64,000 nucleotides of DNA, taken from Paramyrothecium sp. XJ0827 (taxonomy: Eukaryota; Ascomycota; Sordariomycetes; Hypocreales; Stachybotryaceae). Of the stretch, positions 1 to 10,711 are shown one piece after another (position 1 is the stretch's first letter; the number at the start of each line of letters is the position of its first letter). The notes under the pieces were generated by a model. That model did not search any database and was not told the DNA's origin. It saw only the letters and a program-made list of their open reading frames with translations. The stretch covers positions 2,232,001 to 2,296,000 of the forward strand of contig JAJFPB010000005.1 in assembly GCA_020881915.1 (NCBI GenBank), given 5' to 3'. Both the position numbers and the translations under genes were made by a program.

Positions 1-520
1 TAGTCCAGGACTTGATGATGGCTTCCCTGACACGGGTCGGTTGCTGATGGATTGGAGTCCAGTAGCCCGTCATGAGCAAGCTGCCTACTCGCGTCCTAGT
101 CACGAACAAATGTGAGTACCGTGAGAGCATGGTCTTCTGGGTTCCTTGCACTTACGTCAAAGATCCTAGAGCTTGGGCAAGCTGGTGGCGTTGAGCGCTC
201 ATAGACAGCGTCCGGATGACATCTTCTCTGAATCCAGGATCTTGAGCAGGGCGGTGGCTCAGGAAATCCTTGATGGTGCTGTACGGCGGTGCCTGCTCGC
301 TCATGGCACCTGTCAGGGTGCGGAGTGCATTGTCAAGGTCCGTGTCCGGCACGGAAATCTGAGATGAGTCGTCTGTGATGGACGAGCTCGATGCAATGGA
401 GGCCAATGCGCCGTCGAGCAGTGCCCATAGAACCTCGCACTGAACGTCGTCGAGGAAGTCTGGGGCCGTGGGGGGCGGCAAGGGCGTGGCAACAGGCTTG
501 TGGTCCAGAGGTAACGCCAT
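1..520 (-). CDS. Long-chain alcohol oxidase (GMC oxidoreductase family), N-terminal part, truncated by window edge
   Basis: Oxidises long-chain fatty alcohols to aldehydes in the family members known. I read exon 1 at 520..156 (122 codons, ATG in a CACCATGG context), an intron at 155..96 (GTAAGT donor, CTAG acceptor), and exon 2 at 95..1, which stays open to the window edge. Across the junction the protein runs ...QALGSLTTRVGSLLMTGY... and ends ...REAIIKSW, which matches my memory of the N-terminal helical region of fungal/yeast/plant long-chain alcohol oxidases, upstream of the FAD-binding GMC domain. That domain would lie outside the window. The frame without splicing stops after 122 residues (TAA at 154..152), so it looks like a small hypothetical protein unless the intron is recognised. 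The open frame also continues upstream of the ATG without another ATG. Family call is by recognised sequence pattern, not a search. Confidence 0.78.
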
Positions 521-2547
521 GGTGACGAAGAGATTGGTGGTCAGCGATTGCTGGGACGACGTTGACTCCGTCCTAGCGTGGACTGAGGACCACGAGATGG
601 GCCCAGGGTTGAAGAGCGTGTCGTGATGTTGACTCAAAGCAGGATAGTGATTGAGCCCAGCCCAGGCATGTTCTGATTGCCGGGCTCAGAGGATTCGGTA
701 TGGCGATTGTATAAGAAGCAGGGATCGTTCACCAGAATTGGACGACGTATGGCAAGATGAATGAGATAAACTCTCCTTCTACGGCATGGACGGGAACAAG
801 TTGGAAGGCAAAGCAACCTAGGCCACGGAGTCGGGGAAACCACATCTCGATAGATCCCGAGGCGTCGGCCAAGTGACTAAGGTTGCGGGGAGCGCTAGGA
901 CGGCTGAAGCTGGGCCCCCTCGTCAACTTTCCATTTCTGTCGAGGATGGTTCCCACCTTGCTTCACGTCCAAGGCGCCTTTGCTCGACTCCCGTAGGTAT
1001 CTGCTGCGATGCTACCCACATCACGGCATGCCACGGGCGGTTACGGTTGGTAGATCCGGCTCTCTTTTACCAGTGCATGAATCAATAGCGTCTCTCTGCC
1101 CCCCGTTGTTGGATGGGCCTGTCTTGAAAACCAGGCAAGGTACTGCATACTGCATCTACAGCAGGCAAGGTGCTGTACAACAGCAGTCGTTCAAGGTGCC
1201 GACCCCACCCACCCACCCATCCACCGCGTCGTCGCCTTCGGCATCTCTCCACACTCCGAACCGCCCCCCCCCCCCTCTCTCTCCAAAACACGACCGCAAG
1301 GGGGAAATCCGGGGTAACTCTTAACAGCCGTGCGACTGTCCTCGGTCATCAAGGTACCGCAGTAATCGATCTGTCGATTCCCCAGTCTGACTCTGGCTCT
1401 AATAAAAGTACCCGTCTCACCCCCAGATGACAGGCCCCCAGTAACGGACACCATTGGCAGGTTTGTTGCTTGAGGAGTCCAATGGGAGTTCAATGGCTTT
1501 CCAAGACAAGCAATAAGTGAAATTGCTCCGCACTTCCGACGCTCCTGCGCACCAAGGCGGCTGGACACCAACATCATGGCCGTGTGAGTGTGCACTTGCA
1601 AGCCGGCTTCGTGTTACTGCTTTACCACTTCTTGAAGAAAATAAAAAGAAAGAAAACCCCGTTGCAGCTCAGTCCCACGCCTTGTTTCATACAATGTCTC
1701 ACATGCGGACAAGTCGGTATGCTTTCCTTTCCAAATTCCACCCACCGCCATCACAACCAAAAGAAAAAAGGGTAAAATAAATCGGCAAACATCATAAACT
1801 TCTTGATTTCTTAGTATCATATTCCACGAAGACCTGCTTCTCTGCCTGCCTTCACAATGAGTTTCTCCAACGCGTCTTCAGTCATTTGTTCATCCTCCAG
1901 TCGATTCGCTTTCTGTACAACCCGTCCACTCGCAACATAGAACTTACAAGCCATCTCCCCCTCCCCCCCCATTCCCCTCCTCCTTGGTCAATTCCATTTC
2001 CCGCGAATTGACACCACCATGTTTCGCCTGGTATCCCAAATTCCAATCAGGAAAACGCCAAATCAAGTAAAAGTTGCCCAGCCCAAACATTAGTTATGTT
2101 CTCCCAGCCGCCCGCTCCAAGAAAAATATACATGAAAATCGAATATGCGCAGCTAGTGAGCGTCTTCGAAATCCCCACACATCTGGCTTCTTACACTACT
2201 GCCGACGTACACGCGCAGCATCAAGCATGAGATGCCCTCTCAGTGTTGCGATTCATCGCCGAGATCTCTGCGTGCTGCAGGAGAGAGTACAAACGCACAT
2301 CCACCGAAAGAAACGCGTCGTCTTCGTCTCGACACGTAGTATGACGTGACATCAAAATCATCTCCGTATGTGCAGCCTGATTTCGAGTTAGGAACCCGGT
2401 AGTGGCTTGATAAGGAGCAAATGATGCTCTGGCCGCATCATGAGCTGCTCGCACCATAGTGGCAAGAGCCGCCGATCAGATGACCCCACGGGCCTGTGCC
2501 ACGACCTGGTTGTTAGCAGTATCGAGTTGTTTCGGCTCGCGACCTGC
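521..2547. other. Intergenic region between alcohol oxidase promoter and phosphodiesterase 3' end
   Basis: No gene is supported here. It should hold the promoter and 5' leader of the alcohol oxidase (read leftwards) and the 3' end of the phosphodiesterase. Low-complexity runs are present: a C tract at about 1264-1275 preceded by CCCA repeats (1203-1220), and a second C-rich stretch near 1949-1970. The small ORFs on both strands have no recognisable domain and overlap these tracts. Confidence 0.6.
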
Positions 2548-5448
2548 TCAACCAGCAGTATCCGTTGCTGGGCACGGGGAGCTGGAGCCTTTGTGCCTCC
2601 TAAAGAAGGGCAAGTCCTTCATCCTAAACCAGCTTGGCTTCTTCTTCAGCGATTTGCCTTCAGCCTTGCCGATGCTGCCCGTCGAGAGCGATTCTTCGTC
2701 CGTGTGCGCTCCATCTCTTCTTAAAGTCGCTGGCGAACCCTCGGTGCTCGGCCGTGAGACATGTACCGATGGCATGGATTCGGAGCCCCGTTCCATAGAT
2801 TCCTTGCTGACAAGGCTCGTACCCCGGGTACTCGGCGAGATAGGTGCCTTCCCTGTCGCGGCACTTGTGGCCTGCGAGGCCCAGTCTCCCGCAAATGCCC
2901 CCGACGCGCTGCCTTCGGTAGTCTCACTACAGCGCTGCCCTGATGACGGCATTGGCTTGTGGTCCGGGTACCCGTCGATTGTGTCTCTAGTGTTGAAAGG
3001 ATCGCTTTCGGCAAGTTCCCTCACTGCGTCAAACGTCGAAGCAACCCCGTTGGGCCCACTGGGATCTTTTCCGTTGCCAAAATTATACGGAGCCTTCGAC
3101 GAGGGGCCAGCCGGAGCCAAGGACTCCTGCACGCTGTCTGAATATTGCATATCCACGACAGATGTTGTGGCCTCCGGAGTAGTCGTCGTCGTCGTAGTCG
3201 TCACCCCTGCTGTCGAGTCACCGTTGGCATCGCTAGAGGGACCGAGCGCCCTGCTGAGCTTGTCAACCAAGCGTGTGGATTCTGGCCAGCTATTGACAGT
3301 CTCTGATGGGGCAGCATAGCTCATGGTCCTCGGGGAAAATGTGCCTTCCTTACGGAACCGTTGACGCAGCACATCGTCCTGGAGCTGCTTGGCTTTTTCG
3401 TCTTGTACTTTGCGCTCAAACAGTGATTTGTTCAACTCAAGCTGGTCAACGGTGTACTGCATTCCTGGCATGATGTCGGCAACCCCCTGGAATAAGGGAA
3501 TAGCAAACATGTTCATGAAGCCCAGTTGTGAAGTCAGTAGCGACAGTAAGTCCTTCTTTGGAGGTGCGAGAAGGGAAGACTTGATCTCCAACTCGTTCTC
3601 CATCGATGCTTGCCGAGAAAATTCTTCCGACAAAATGTGCATCCACTGCACTGCGGTATCATAATGCCTTGCCTGAGAATTGTGAGTACTTGCAGTTTGA
3701 CGTATCGCGATACACCAGTTCCACGTACCACATTGCTTATATCCGCACATTTGATGAGAAGTGAACAGGCAAGGGCCTTGTTTTCTTCCACCTGCCTTCC
3801 ATTCCACCCATCCGTGCTGTTATTGTGTTGAAGCTTCTCTTGGAGATCACCTAGCTTCTTCATATAGTCAAAGTGAAGGCCCATGTCGGTGGCCAGAATT
3901 GAGCTTATCATGAGACCCCGCATTTTCCTGTCCTCGAATACCGCAGGCCAATATCTTCGAAGTATTTGTGAATATGCGGCGCAGTGAAACGACTCCAACA
4001 CGGAGCGATCATTGTACAACTGTGCCAGAGGCGCGTTCAGAGTGGTAAGAAAGCCGTTATTAACACCAGGATGTCCAACGTCGTGCCCGATGGCTGTGAT
4101 GAGGAGTGTTAATGCCTCGAATGGATTTAATAGCGATGCGATCGGCGACCTTTCTCCCGATAACGGCTCAGTTCCCTCCAGCGGATACGATGGCAGGGCA
4201 CCTATGTGGACAAGGAAGTTGAAGGTAGCTTGGAGGACGTCCACAACATGGCGGAAGTTATGGTAAGGTACGAAACTGTTGTAAGCGGCTCGGCATGCGA
4301 CAAGATAACTGATCAATTGATCTGCAGATGGTGGTTAGTGCATCGGTCTGGGGTGGAGGGCGCATTCCAATTAGATAATGGCAGGTTTCCCTTACCTGAA
4401 GGTACACGCCATTGCTCCAGCTCTGGCATGGATAGAGCGTGTTTGAACATGACCATGGAAGCAACTAATAACTCGTCGTCGGTGAACGAATGAGCGCAGA
4501 AATGCCAATGACCAACGGCGGCAGCAATCGCTGCTTGTCTCTCCGAAGATACGGCAATGTGAACGCTGGTGATTTGATCGTCTCCAGAAGATAAGCGGCA
4601 GATGCCGTTCATCAGGCCGGAAACCATCGCCTCACGGAGGTAGGCAAACGGCTCTTGCTCGTTGACGCCAACCCATGAGCGCTTCCGGCCTCGGCGCACC
4701 TCTAATAGTGCCTGTTGCTCTCGCGCCGCCTCCCTGTGTGCCTTATAAGCACAAATTTCCAAAGTCGTGATACACTTGGAGCTCAAGGGACTGATGATAA
4801 CATCCACAGCGCCTAAATCGAGGCATCGTCTGACGAGTCTGCGGCTGACGGCAAGTGCGCCAAGAGGAACGGTAAAAGGTTCAACAGTACCGTCGGTCAT
4901 TTGCTCTTTGGCATCCAAAGGTACGGCCTGCGGATGGCTGATAATTGGGACGGGAACAATCAATTTCGACATACTCCGCAGGTGTGCCTCTGTGACCAAC
5001 TTCTGCAACAGGTTGAGTCCATATATATCTTCATCTGGAGTGTGGATCTCGGCCGACGGGCGGGACTGCGAACACGGCGACGCTGGACGCGAGGGTGGAT
5101 ACGGCTGGGCAACGGGTTCGTCGTTGGGAGTATCCAGCAGGATTATCGTAGGTCTCATGTCCATCATGGTGTCGTCTTGTAGTTCGAGGACCTTGGCTAT
5201 GCAAGCAGGGCCACTGGCGCAAATGTGAACTGAGATGACGAGTCAGTATAGCAAAAAGGGTTGTCGTGAATCTCGGAAGAGCGAGACCTACCATCGCCGA
5301 ATGCATCGACCAGAGGCTGCACGTCGTCCCTCACTCGATCATTGTGCCAAAAAGTTGGAGATGGGGTCTCATCCGTGTGGGCGCGCACGTGTCGATTCTC
5401 ACCAGCAGCGCGATTGACATACACGATGTGGCAGGCAGGTTTGTCCAT
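2548..5448 (-). CDS. 3',5'-cyclic nucleotide phosphodiesterase (class I, PDE2/PdeH type) with receiver-like N-terminus
   Basis: Hydrolyses cAMP (and possibly cGMP), damping PKA signalling. Four exons: 5448..5292, 5229..4396, 4321..3729, 3672..2548; introns have GT...CAG ends and the joined frame gives 902 residues without stops. The catalytic HD-type domain starts near residue 330: HNFRH at about 351 and the metal-binding HDVGHP at about 411-416, then KCADISNV just before the last intron and a C-terminal helix with LFQGVADIMPGM. The C-terminal ~280 residues are Ser/Thr/Pro-rich, include a run of Thr codons, and look disordered. Residues ~5-215 alternate beta strands and helices (HIVYVNR, VHICASG, IILLD, LIVPVPIIS, VDVIISPL) like a response-regulator receiver, with Asp85 at the end of the third strand. 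PDE8 is known to carry a REC domain, so this is a reasonable but unproven reading. Start chosen as the first ATG of exon 1. Confidence 0.93.
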
Positions 5449-6610
5449 TGTGGCGAGGGGAAGCTACCAGTCTTGCGACTGGAGCACCTTGACCACACGG
5501 GCAAGATAGCGTTGCGTCAAGATATTGTGGCCCTTTGAAATCACGGAGAAGAGAACGCTGAGACGTAGTAATTGATGCAAGAGACGGGAAGGGAAACGCC
5601 GTAGTGTCGAGGTGGGAATTGACAAGAGCGACGAGTTCGAGCGCGCGCAAATTTGTCGAGCAGGTATCACGTACCGCAAGATCGTTGCCAACGGCGCAGC
5701 GCACTTGGTACGAACAAAGTGACTGCTGTGATCTACTGGTAGGTTTGCGGCAGCCGGATGGTGCGCTCAAGTCCAACTGAAGGGAGCGGTGGCATAAGGG
5801 ATATATGATTCGTTTTGCGATGGTCAAGGACTGCGCTTTCGACGAATAAGATCGAGCGGATGGGAGTGTTCTGACCACAACTCCGTGTTTGCTTGACAGT
5901 TGTTGATCGGCACGAGCGAAAAGCGAAGAAGGAGAATTGCGCAGGCCGAGACGATCCCACACAAGTACGAGAATTAAAGTTGTCGAACGTTACGAATGCC
6001 ACAGTCGGGGTTGGGGTCGAAATCGTGGTGGGAAGGGTGTGGAGGCCAAATCGCCAACCAGCAGTCAGCTAGCGCACCCAGTCGAGTGACAGTGGCGGAA
6101 TGCAGTCGTCGAGAATGATCGCAAAAGGCTTGAGAAGCTAGAGGGGTAAACGTCAGCGTCGAGGTGATCGGCAGGACATCGAGGCCGACGGTGAAGAGGG
6201 GCGCGACAAGATTGACGTTGAGAACGGCAGTTGGAGGGGACTCGAGGCGATCAATTCCAAGCCGAAGGGACCGAGACGTGGGAAGGAGGGGGCAGAATGG
6301 GAGGCAGCTGGTGAGAGCAAAGAATCTGAGGCACTTGGAGACCGACCAAAACGAGCAGCGAGCAGGGACCAGCAATGGAAGAATGGGGGCGAAAGAAGAT
6401 CCAGAAGACCCAGGGCCGCAGGAAAGAGTAAGAGAGAGGAACAGCCGCAGGATTTTGGAAGCAAAGCAGAAGCAGAATGTCGCAGGAGCAGGGGGGGGGG
6501 ATAAAGGGCCCGCACAGCGCACCTTAATTCAGTGCTAATTATTTGTCGCAAGTAGTGCATGTAAAGGGACCCAGCAGCCTCCTCTGAGCTCTCCCCCAAG
6601 TGTCATTGCT

Positions 6611-6672
6611 TAGGTAGGTAGGTAGGTAAAGGTAAGGTAGGTACGATAAGGCAGGTGAGGCAAGGCTAGGTT
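6611..6672. repeat. Tandem TAGG/GGTAAGG tract
   Basis: Four TAGG units in tandem (beginning near 6612) run into GGTAAAGGTAAGGTAGGTAC and further AGG-spaced copies. This is one of the densest clusters of the motif found in most intergenic regions of the window (see findings). Confidence 0.75.
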
Positions 6673-7167
6673 TGGGGTACGGAACTGCCATCAAGGACAT
6701 TGGAGGCGTGCACGCCGCACTCGCTCAGCGGCACATATGTGTATGTCCAAGTCATGCATGACTCGCAAGTCACCATCTCGCGGCGTGGTGAAGCAATAAG
6801 CCATGGGCAGCACCACCCGAATACAACAGCAACAAGCAAAGTGCGCCACGGAATGCGCGGGGGCGTCTCTTACCGTATGAGTGCAGGCAGCGCAGAGACT
6901 GAAGGGGGAAAGGGAGGGGGGCTGGGAAAGGCGTCGATGATGAGCAAGGGTTCTGGGAGAGGGGAAGAGGGCAGACCTCCGTAACAGGGGATTTGCTGGA
7001 AGCAAGGGGATGTTGGGTGAGGGTGCACGAAGGGTCAATTGCTGTGATTGCTTACCTCGATGGCGTCTTTCGATATTGTAAGTCCCCAGGACGTAGAAAA
7101 AGGACGGATGAGAAGGAAAGTCGAGGAGGACGGGAGTTGACGGTCGAAAGGCGAGAGCTTTTGGAAG

Positions 7168-7206
7168 GACGGAATTTGCTTTGGCTTTTGCTTTTGCTTT
7201 TGCTCG
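7168..7206 (+). repeat. (CTTTTG)n microsatellite
   Basis: About five imperfect hexamer copies of TGCTTT/GCTTTTGC in a row. The minus strand is open here and would code a Lys/Ala/Gln repeat, but no gene is supported. Confidence 0.75.
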
Positions 7207-7239
7207 TTTGGGCTGGCTTGCGATGACAGAGCCTGGCGG

Positions 7240-7291
7240 TACTTTGTACAGTACAGTGCAGTGTAGTGTAGTGCAATGCAGCGCAGGCGCA
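7240..7291 (+). repeat. Degenerate GTACAGT/GTAGTGCAGT pentamer-type tandem
   Basis: A run built from AGTGC, AGTGT and GTAGT units, decaying into GCAATGCAGCGCAGGCGCAG. It looks like replication slippage in a non-coding region. Confidence 0.6.
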
Positions 7292-7772
7292 GGGGCCTCG
7301 GAATAAGAGCGAAAGGCCGCACGCACTAATTAGAGGAACCAAGCCGTGGAACCCGGTTGGTGAATGGATGGGGAGGTGGCGGGCATGGATGATGAGTGAG
7401 GAAGGGAAGCGGGTGGTGGAATATGTGTAGAGGGAAAAAGGAACAAAATTATGGAGCTAAGCCTGCACAGGGGAGAGTAAGAAGAAGAAAGGAAGGAAAA
7501 ACTGGGCACTCTGTACGAGTAGAAGGTACGTCGGGTGCTTAGGTCAGATAAGGTACTTTACCCAGAGGGCAAAGCTTGGAGATGAAAACAGTTTTCCCCT
7601 CAAAAAGCCAGCAGAGGGGGAGGTTGACTTGAGCAAGTTCGGTTCAGTCTTGTGTTCGGAACAGGGACTGTGGACCTCTCAGGTAAAGTAAGGTGACTTG
7701 CCTTCCCGGCAGCTCATAACGCACAGCAAAGCGAGAGGGAAAGAATCTAGTGAGATACCTGAAGTACTGTAG

Positions 7773-7997
7773 GTGTCTGTAGGTACCTTACCTAAGGTGT
7801 GGTAAGATAACGCAGGGACACGAAACGCTAATTGTAAGTGACTGGCCAGGAAGGTACCTAAGACGGATCGAGGAGGTACCTTACCTCAGGTGCCTACCTC
7901 ACTTATTAAGGCAAGTTACTGGAAGATGGGAAGGGTACGGTGCCTCAGCCAGCATCAACAGTTTCCTACTACCTTGTCTACCTTAAGTAGGTAGGTT
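7773..7997. repeat. Cluster of AGGTACCTTACCT motif copies
   Basis: Copies in both orientations at about 7779-7797, 7851-7860, 7874-7900 and 7979-8003, including AGGTACCTTACCTCAGG near 7874-7890. The same 16-17-mer returns near 22004-22020 and, with one base changed, at 29931-29947. The core AGGTACCT is its own reverse complement. Confidence 0.7.
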
Positions 7998-10711
7998 CCT
8001 TACCACACAGCACCTTTGGGTCAGGCGAGGTACTTTAGGGCATCCAGCCTGCTGGAGATGTGGAATAATACCCTCCATGGGCAACGAGTACAGCCACCTT
8101 CACGTTACCTTGCCTTTGCCTTGCCCCGAATGACGACGGTGGGAAAGAAGGGACGAAAGCTTAGGGCCAGGCTGGACTCGACAAGCTTTCGCACGGTCTG
8201 CGGCCACCAGCCCCCCCAATCACGAGTCGATTCGACGGGGACCGCAGCACAGTCCGGCGTGACGGCGCACGGCGCACAACAGCGTGCAGACAGCGTGCAG
8301 CTCGCAGTGCCTCGGCCCCCCCCATAGGACCCCCCATCCTCCACTTTTTTCCCCTCTCACCCCGGTCGATCGTCGCTACAGGTGCGGGCGAAGAGCTCGT
8401 GCCCAATGGGAGCAGCCACTGCAGACCTGAGAGCTGGAGCCAAGTGCTTCTGGGCCTCTTCTGGAAAGATTCCGTCAGAAGCTTACAGTGCTCACCTTAC
8501 CGAACGCAATCACATTCCGTTCGGGTTCCTTCCTTTTTTTTTTTCTTCTTCTTCTTTCTTTTTCCCTATTGGTTTGCGCTGCACGCATCCCCAACTAGCC
8601 AAAGTGCAGAATCTGGGAGGTGGCCAGTTCCTTGATATCATGGGTCCCGCTCCGGGACCGACTAACGATTGAACTGGTCGTGAGCCAGACCCTGTCACTG
8701 TAGCACACTTGCCCAAAGCCCATGCGAATGCCGTATGATACGGGATTGACGCCGGGGCCAAACCCGACGCAATAGATTGCCTGCATCCTAAACCTCTTCC
8801 CACTGAGCAGGGTGCAGTTGGTACCGCATGCGCCATACCCCCCTTGCTACGCACGTACGCACCGACGCCAAAAAGCCCGACCGCCCCGAGCAGCGCATCC
8901 TGCAAGCCTTCTCGACGATTGTTTCTACGCCAGTTCTATAATCTCCAGTGGCTCGGGCCGCTTCGTCGTTGGTGCCAGCGCTCGTCAACGACCACGGTGG
9001 TTCAGCGACTGGTGTCTGCACCCCTGGGCGCCTCCGTGCAGTAGCCAGATCCGCTTGAGCTCTTGTGATAACCACCCACATAGTGCATTGGGGCCTCCTG
9101 TAGGATCGCGCCGCAGGCAACTTTTTACCTACCTCCCTCATTCAACTGCTGTCGTCGGAGGCTAGCACCTCCTCGGTAGGTCAGTGAGGCCGTTGCTGAC
9201 TGGGCCGGGTTATCCCTAGATCAGGATGCCGCTGCGAAGGGCCACTTCACCTAGACTACAGGCTCACCGTCCCTGAGCCGCGTCGCTCCTCATCTCCAGT
9301 TCCACCGACCAGCTTGTGGCTTCACACCGCTCGACCATGCGGGCACAGCCATGAGCGCAAAACACGGGCCTCTCTTGCAGGTCTTCCTGCTTTCCCACGC
9401 ACCGCGGCGCCCCTACTTTCGGCAGGCGATGCACAGGGTTATGCTTGTTTCGGAAAATGATCAGACAAGAAAAAGGGTGTCGCAGCATTATCCCGGGAGA
9501 GACCCTCACAGCATAGCCCAGCCACCCAGGTTTCCGCTTCCGTTCTTGGTTCACAGACTGCAGTTCCCTGCTGGAATCGTTCAACTTGTACAGTAATAGC
9601 CACCTGTCACATCATGGACATTCCGATAAAGAGACTACGTGCCATGGGGGAAAAGGTGGGCAGACAATCACGAATTGCATTCTGATCTCCCGAACCCTAC
9701 TGCTTGATTCGATTCGTCAGGGCGCGGCCGTCATTCTGCGGGCGTAGCATTGCTACTACATGCAGCCAGTCTCGATGTGACGGGGGTTCGGCATCTGACT
9801 TTCTGTCCACTTGCGCCTGGAAGCAGCAAATGCAGACGAAAGGTGGCGAATGGAACACGCTGGATGGCCTGTTTTTTGCTTGTCGGTCGACATTACTGAG
9901 CACACATTGCGGCGGCACGTCGTTTCAGACAGCCTTCCCCAATCCGTGGATTTACCCATCTGGCAACTTCACGGCCCACCCTGGTCACGATATGCCTTAC
10001 CCACCCCTGTCCCTATCTTGATGCCTGTCCACACACCTGGCTTCTGAAAGATTCGTATTTTAAGCTGCCTTCTCTTCTGCACAGTGGCAACTCAACTGCC
10101 CATCCTACTGGTAAATATTGCAAGGACCCCGAATGCTTATGGCGATCATGGCCCCAGCATGTCTAATTGGCCCGGTCACCGTCCATCGTTCATGAATAAT
10201 AATTGTCAATCCCGCTGCAGGCTTACAGGTCTTCTAGAGCCCAGTATTCATCAAGTATACTCGATACTTCGCTTTGGCTGCTCCGTCCCCAGTCTCCCCA
10301 AAGCCAGTCGTACAAGCTACGAGGTGCGGATGTTGGCGATGACTTGTGTAAATTGTTCATATGGAGCCACGCCAGGGCTTGTAGCCTTGCTGCCCGGTGG
10401 GCATCATGTAACCCTCCTCCCCAGCTTATATGCCGACCCAAAGTTTTCCGCCGTCCCGCCCGTCATGGGCTGGCAAACCTATACAGCCAAACGCCAGCAA
10501 ATTCTCCGGCGCATGGCCAGAGACGTCTATATCTATGTACAAACACAATCATATATGGCCCCTTTCCAGCTGCTTGCCTCCTCTTCCTTTGCTGTCCACT
10601 ATGCGATTCCGTCATTGTGTTACTTACATTCATGGCGTGGTGAGACTGAACCGTGCTTCTTTGCATCACGACCTGAAGGCTAGATCCCGCCTCAGCTCGC
10701 GAGGTAAGTTT

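Larger units (their letters stand above)
5449..10711. other. Gene-free 5.3 kb region (PDE promoter/leader and USP 3' side)
   Basis: I find no exon set with a recognisable product. The right end is the 3' flank of the ubiquitin protease, and the left part is the leader and promoter of the phosphodiesterase. Several minus-strand ORFs of 150-210 codons (5399-5962, 5974-6522, 6153-6599, 6691-7326) are proline/serine/arginine-rich, overlap one another and lack domain signatures. The stretch 6600-8000 is rich in the dispersed GGTAAGGTA/GGTACCTTACC motif. A long pyrimidine run lies at 8527-8566. A plus-strand ORF at 10084-10683 starts with GTG and has no homology I recognise. Confidence 0.55.

Noticed and set aside
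5399..6599. Upstream ORFs that could be extra exons of the phosphodiesterase
   Set aside because: The first exon already starts with an ATG giving a plausible receiver-like start; these frames do not join it with clear splice sites.
6691..7342. Overlapping minus-strand ORFs upstream of the phosphodiesterase
   Set aside because: They overlap one another in several frames, are compositionally biased and run through simple repeats (CTTTTG)n; no family match.
10084..10683. 199-codon plus-strand ORF
   Set aside because: Starts with GTG, lacks domains, and lies on the 3' flank of the ubiquitin protease gene.
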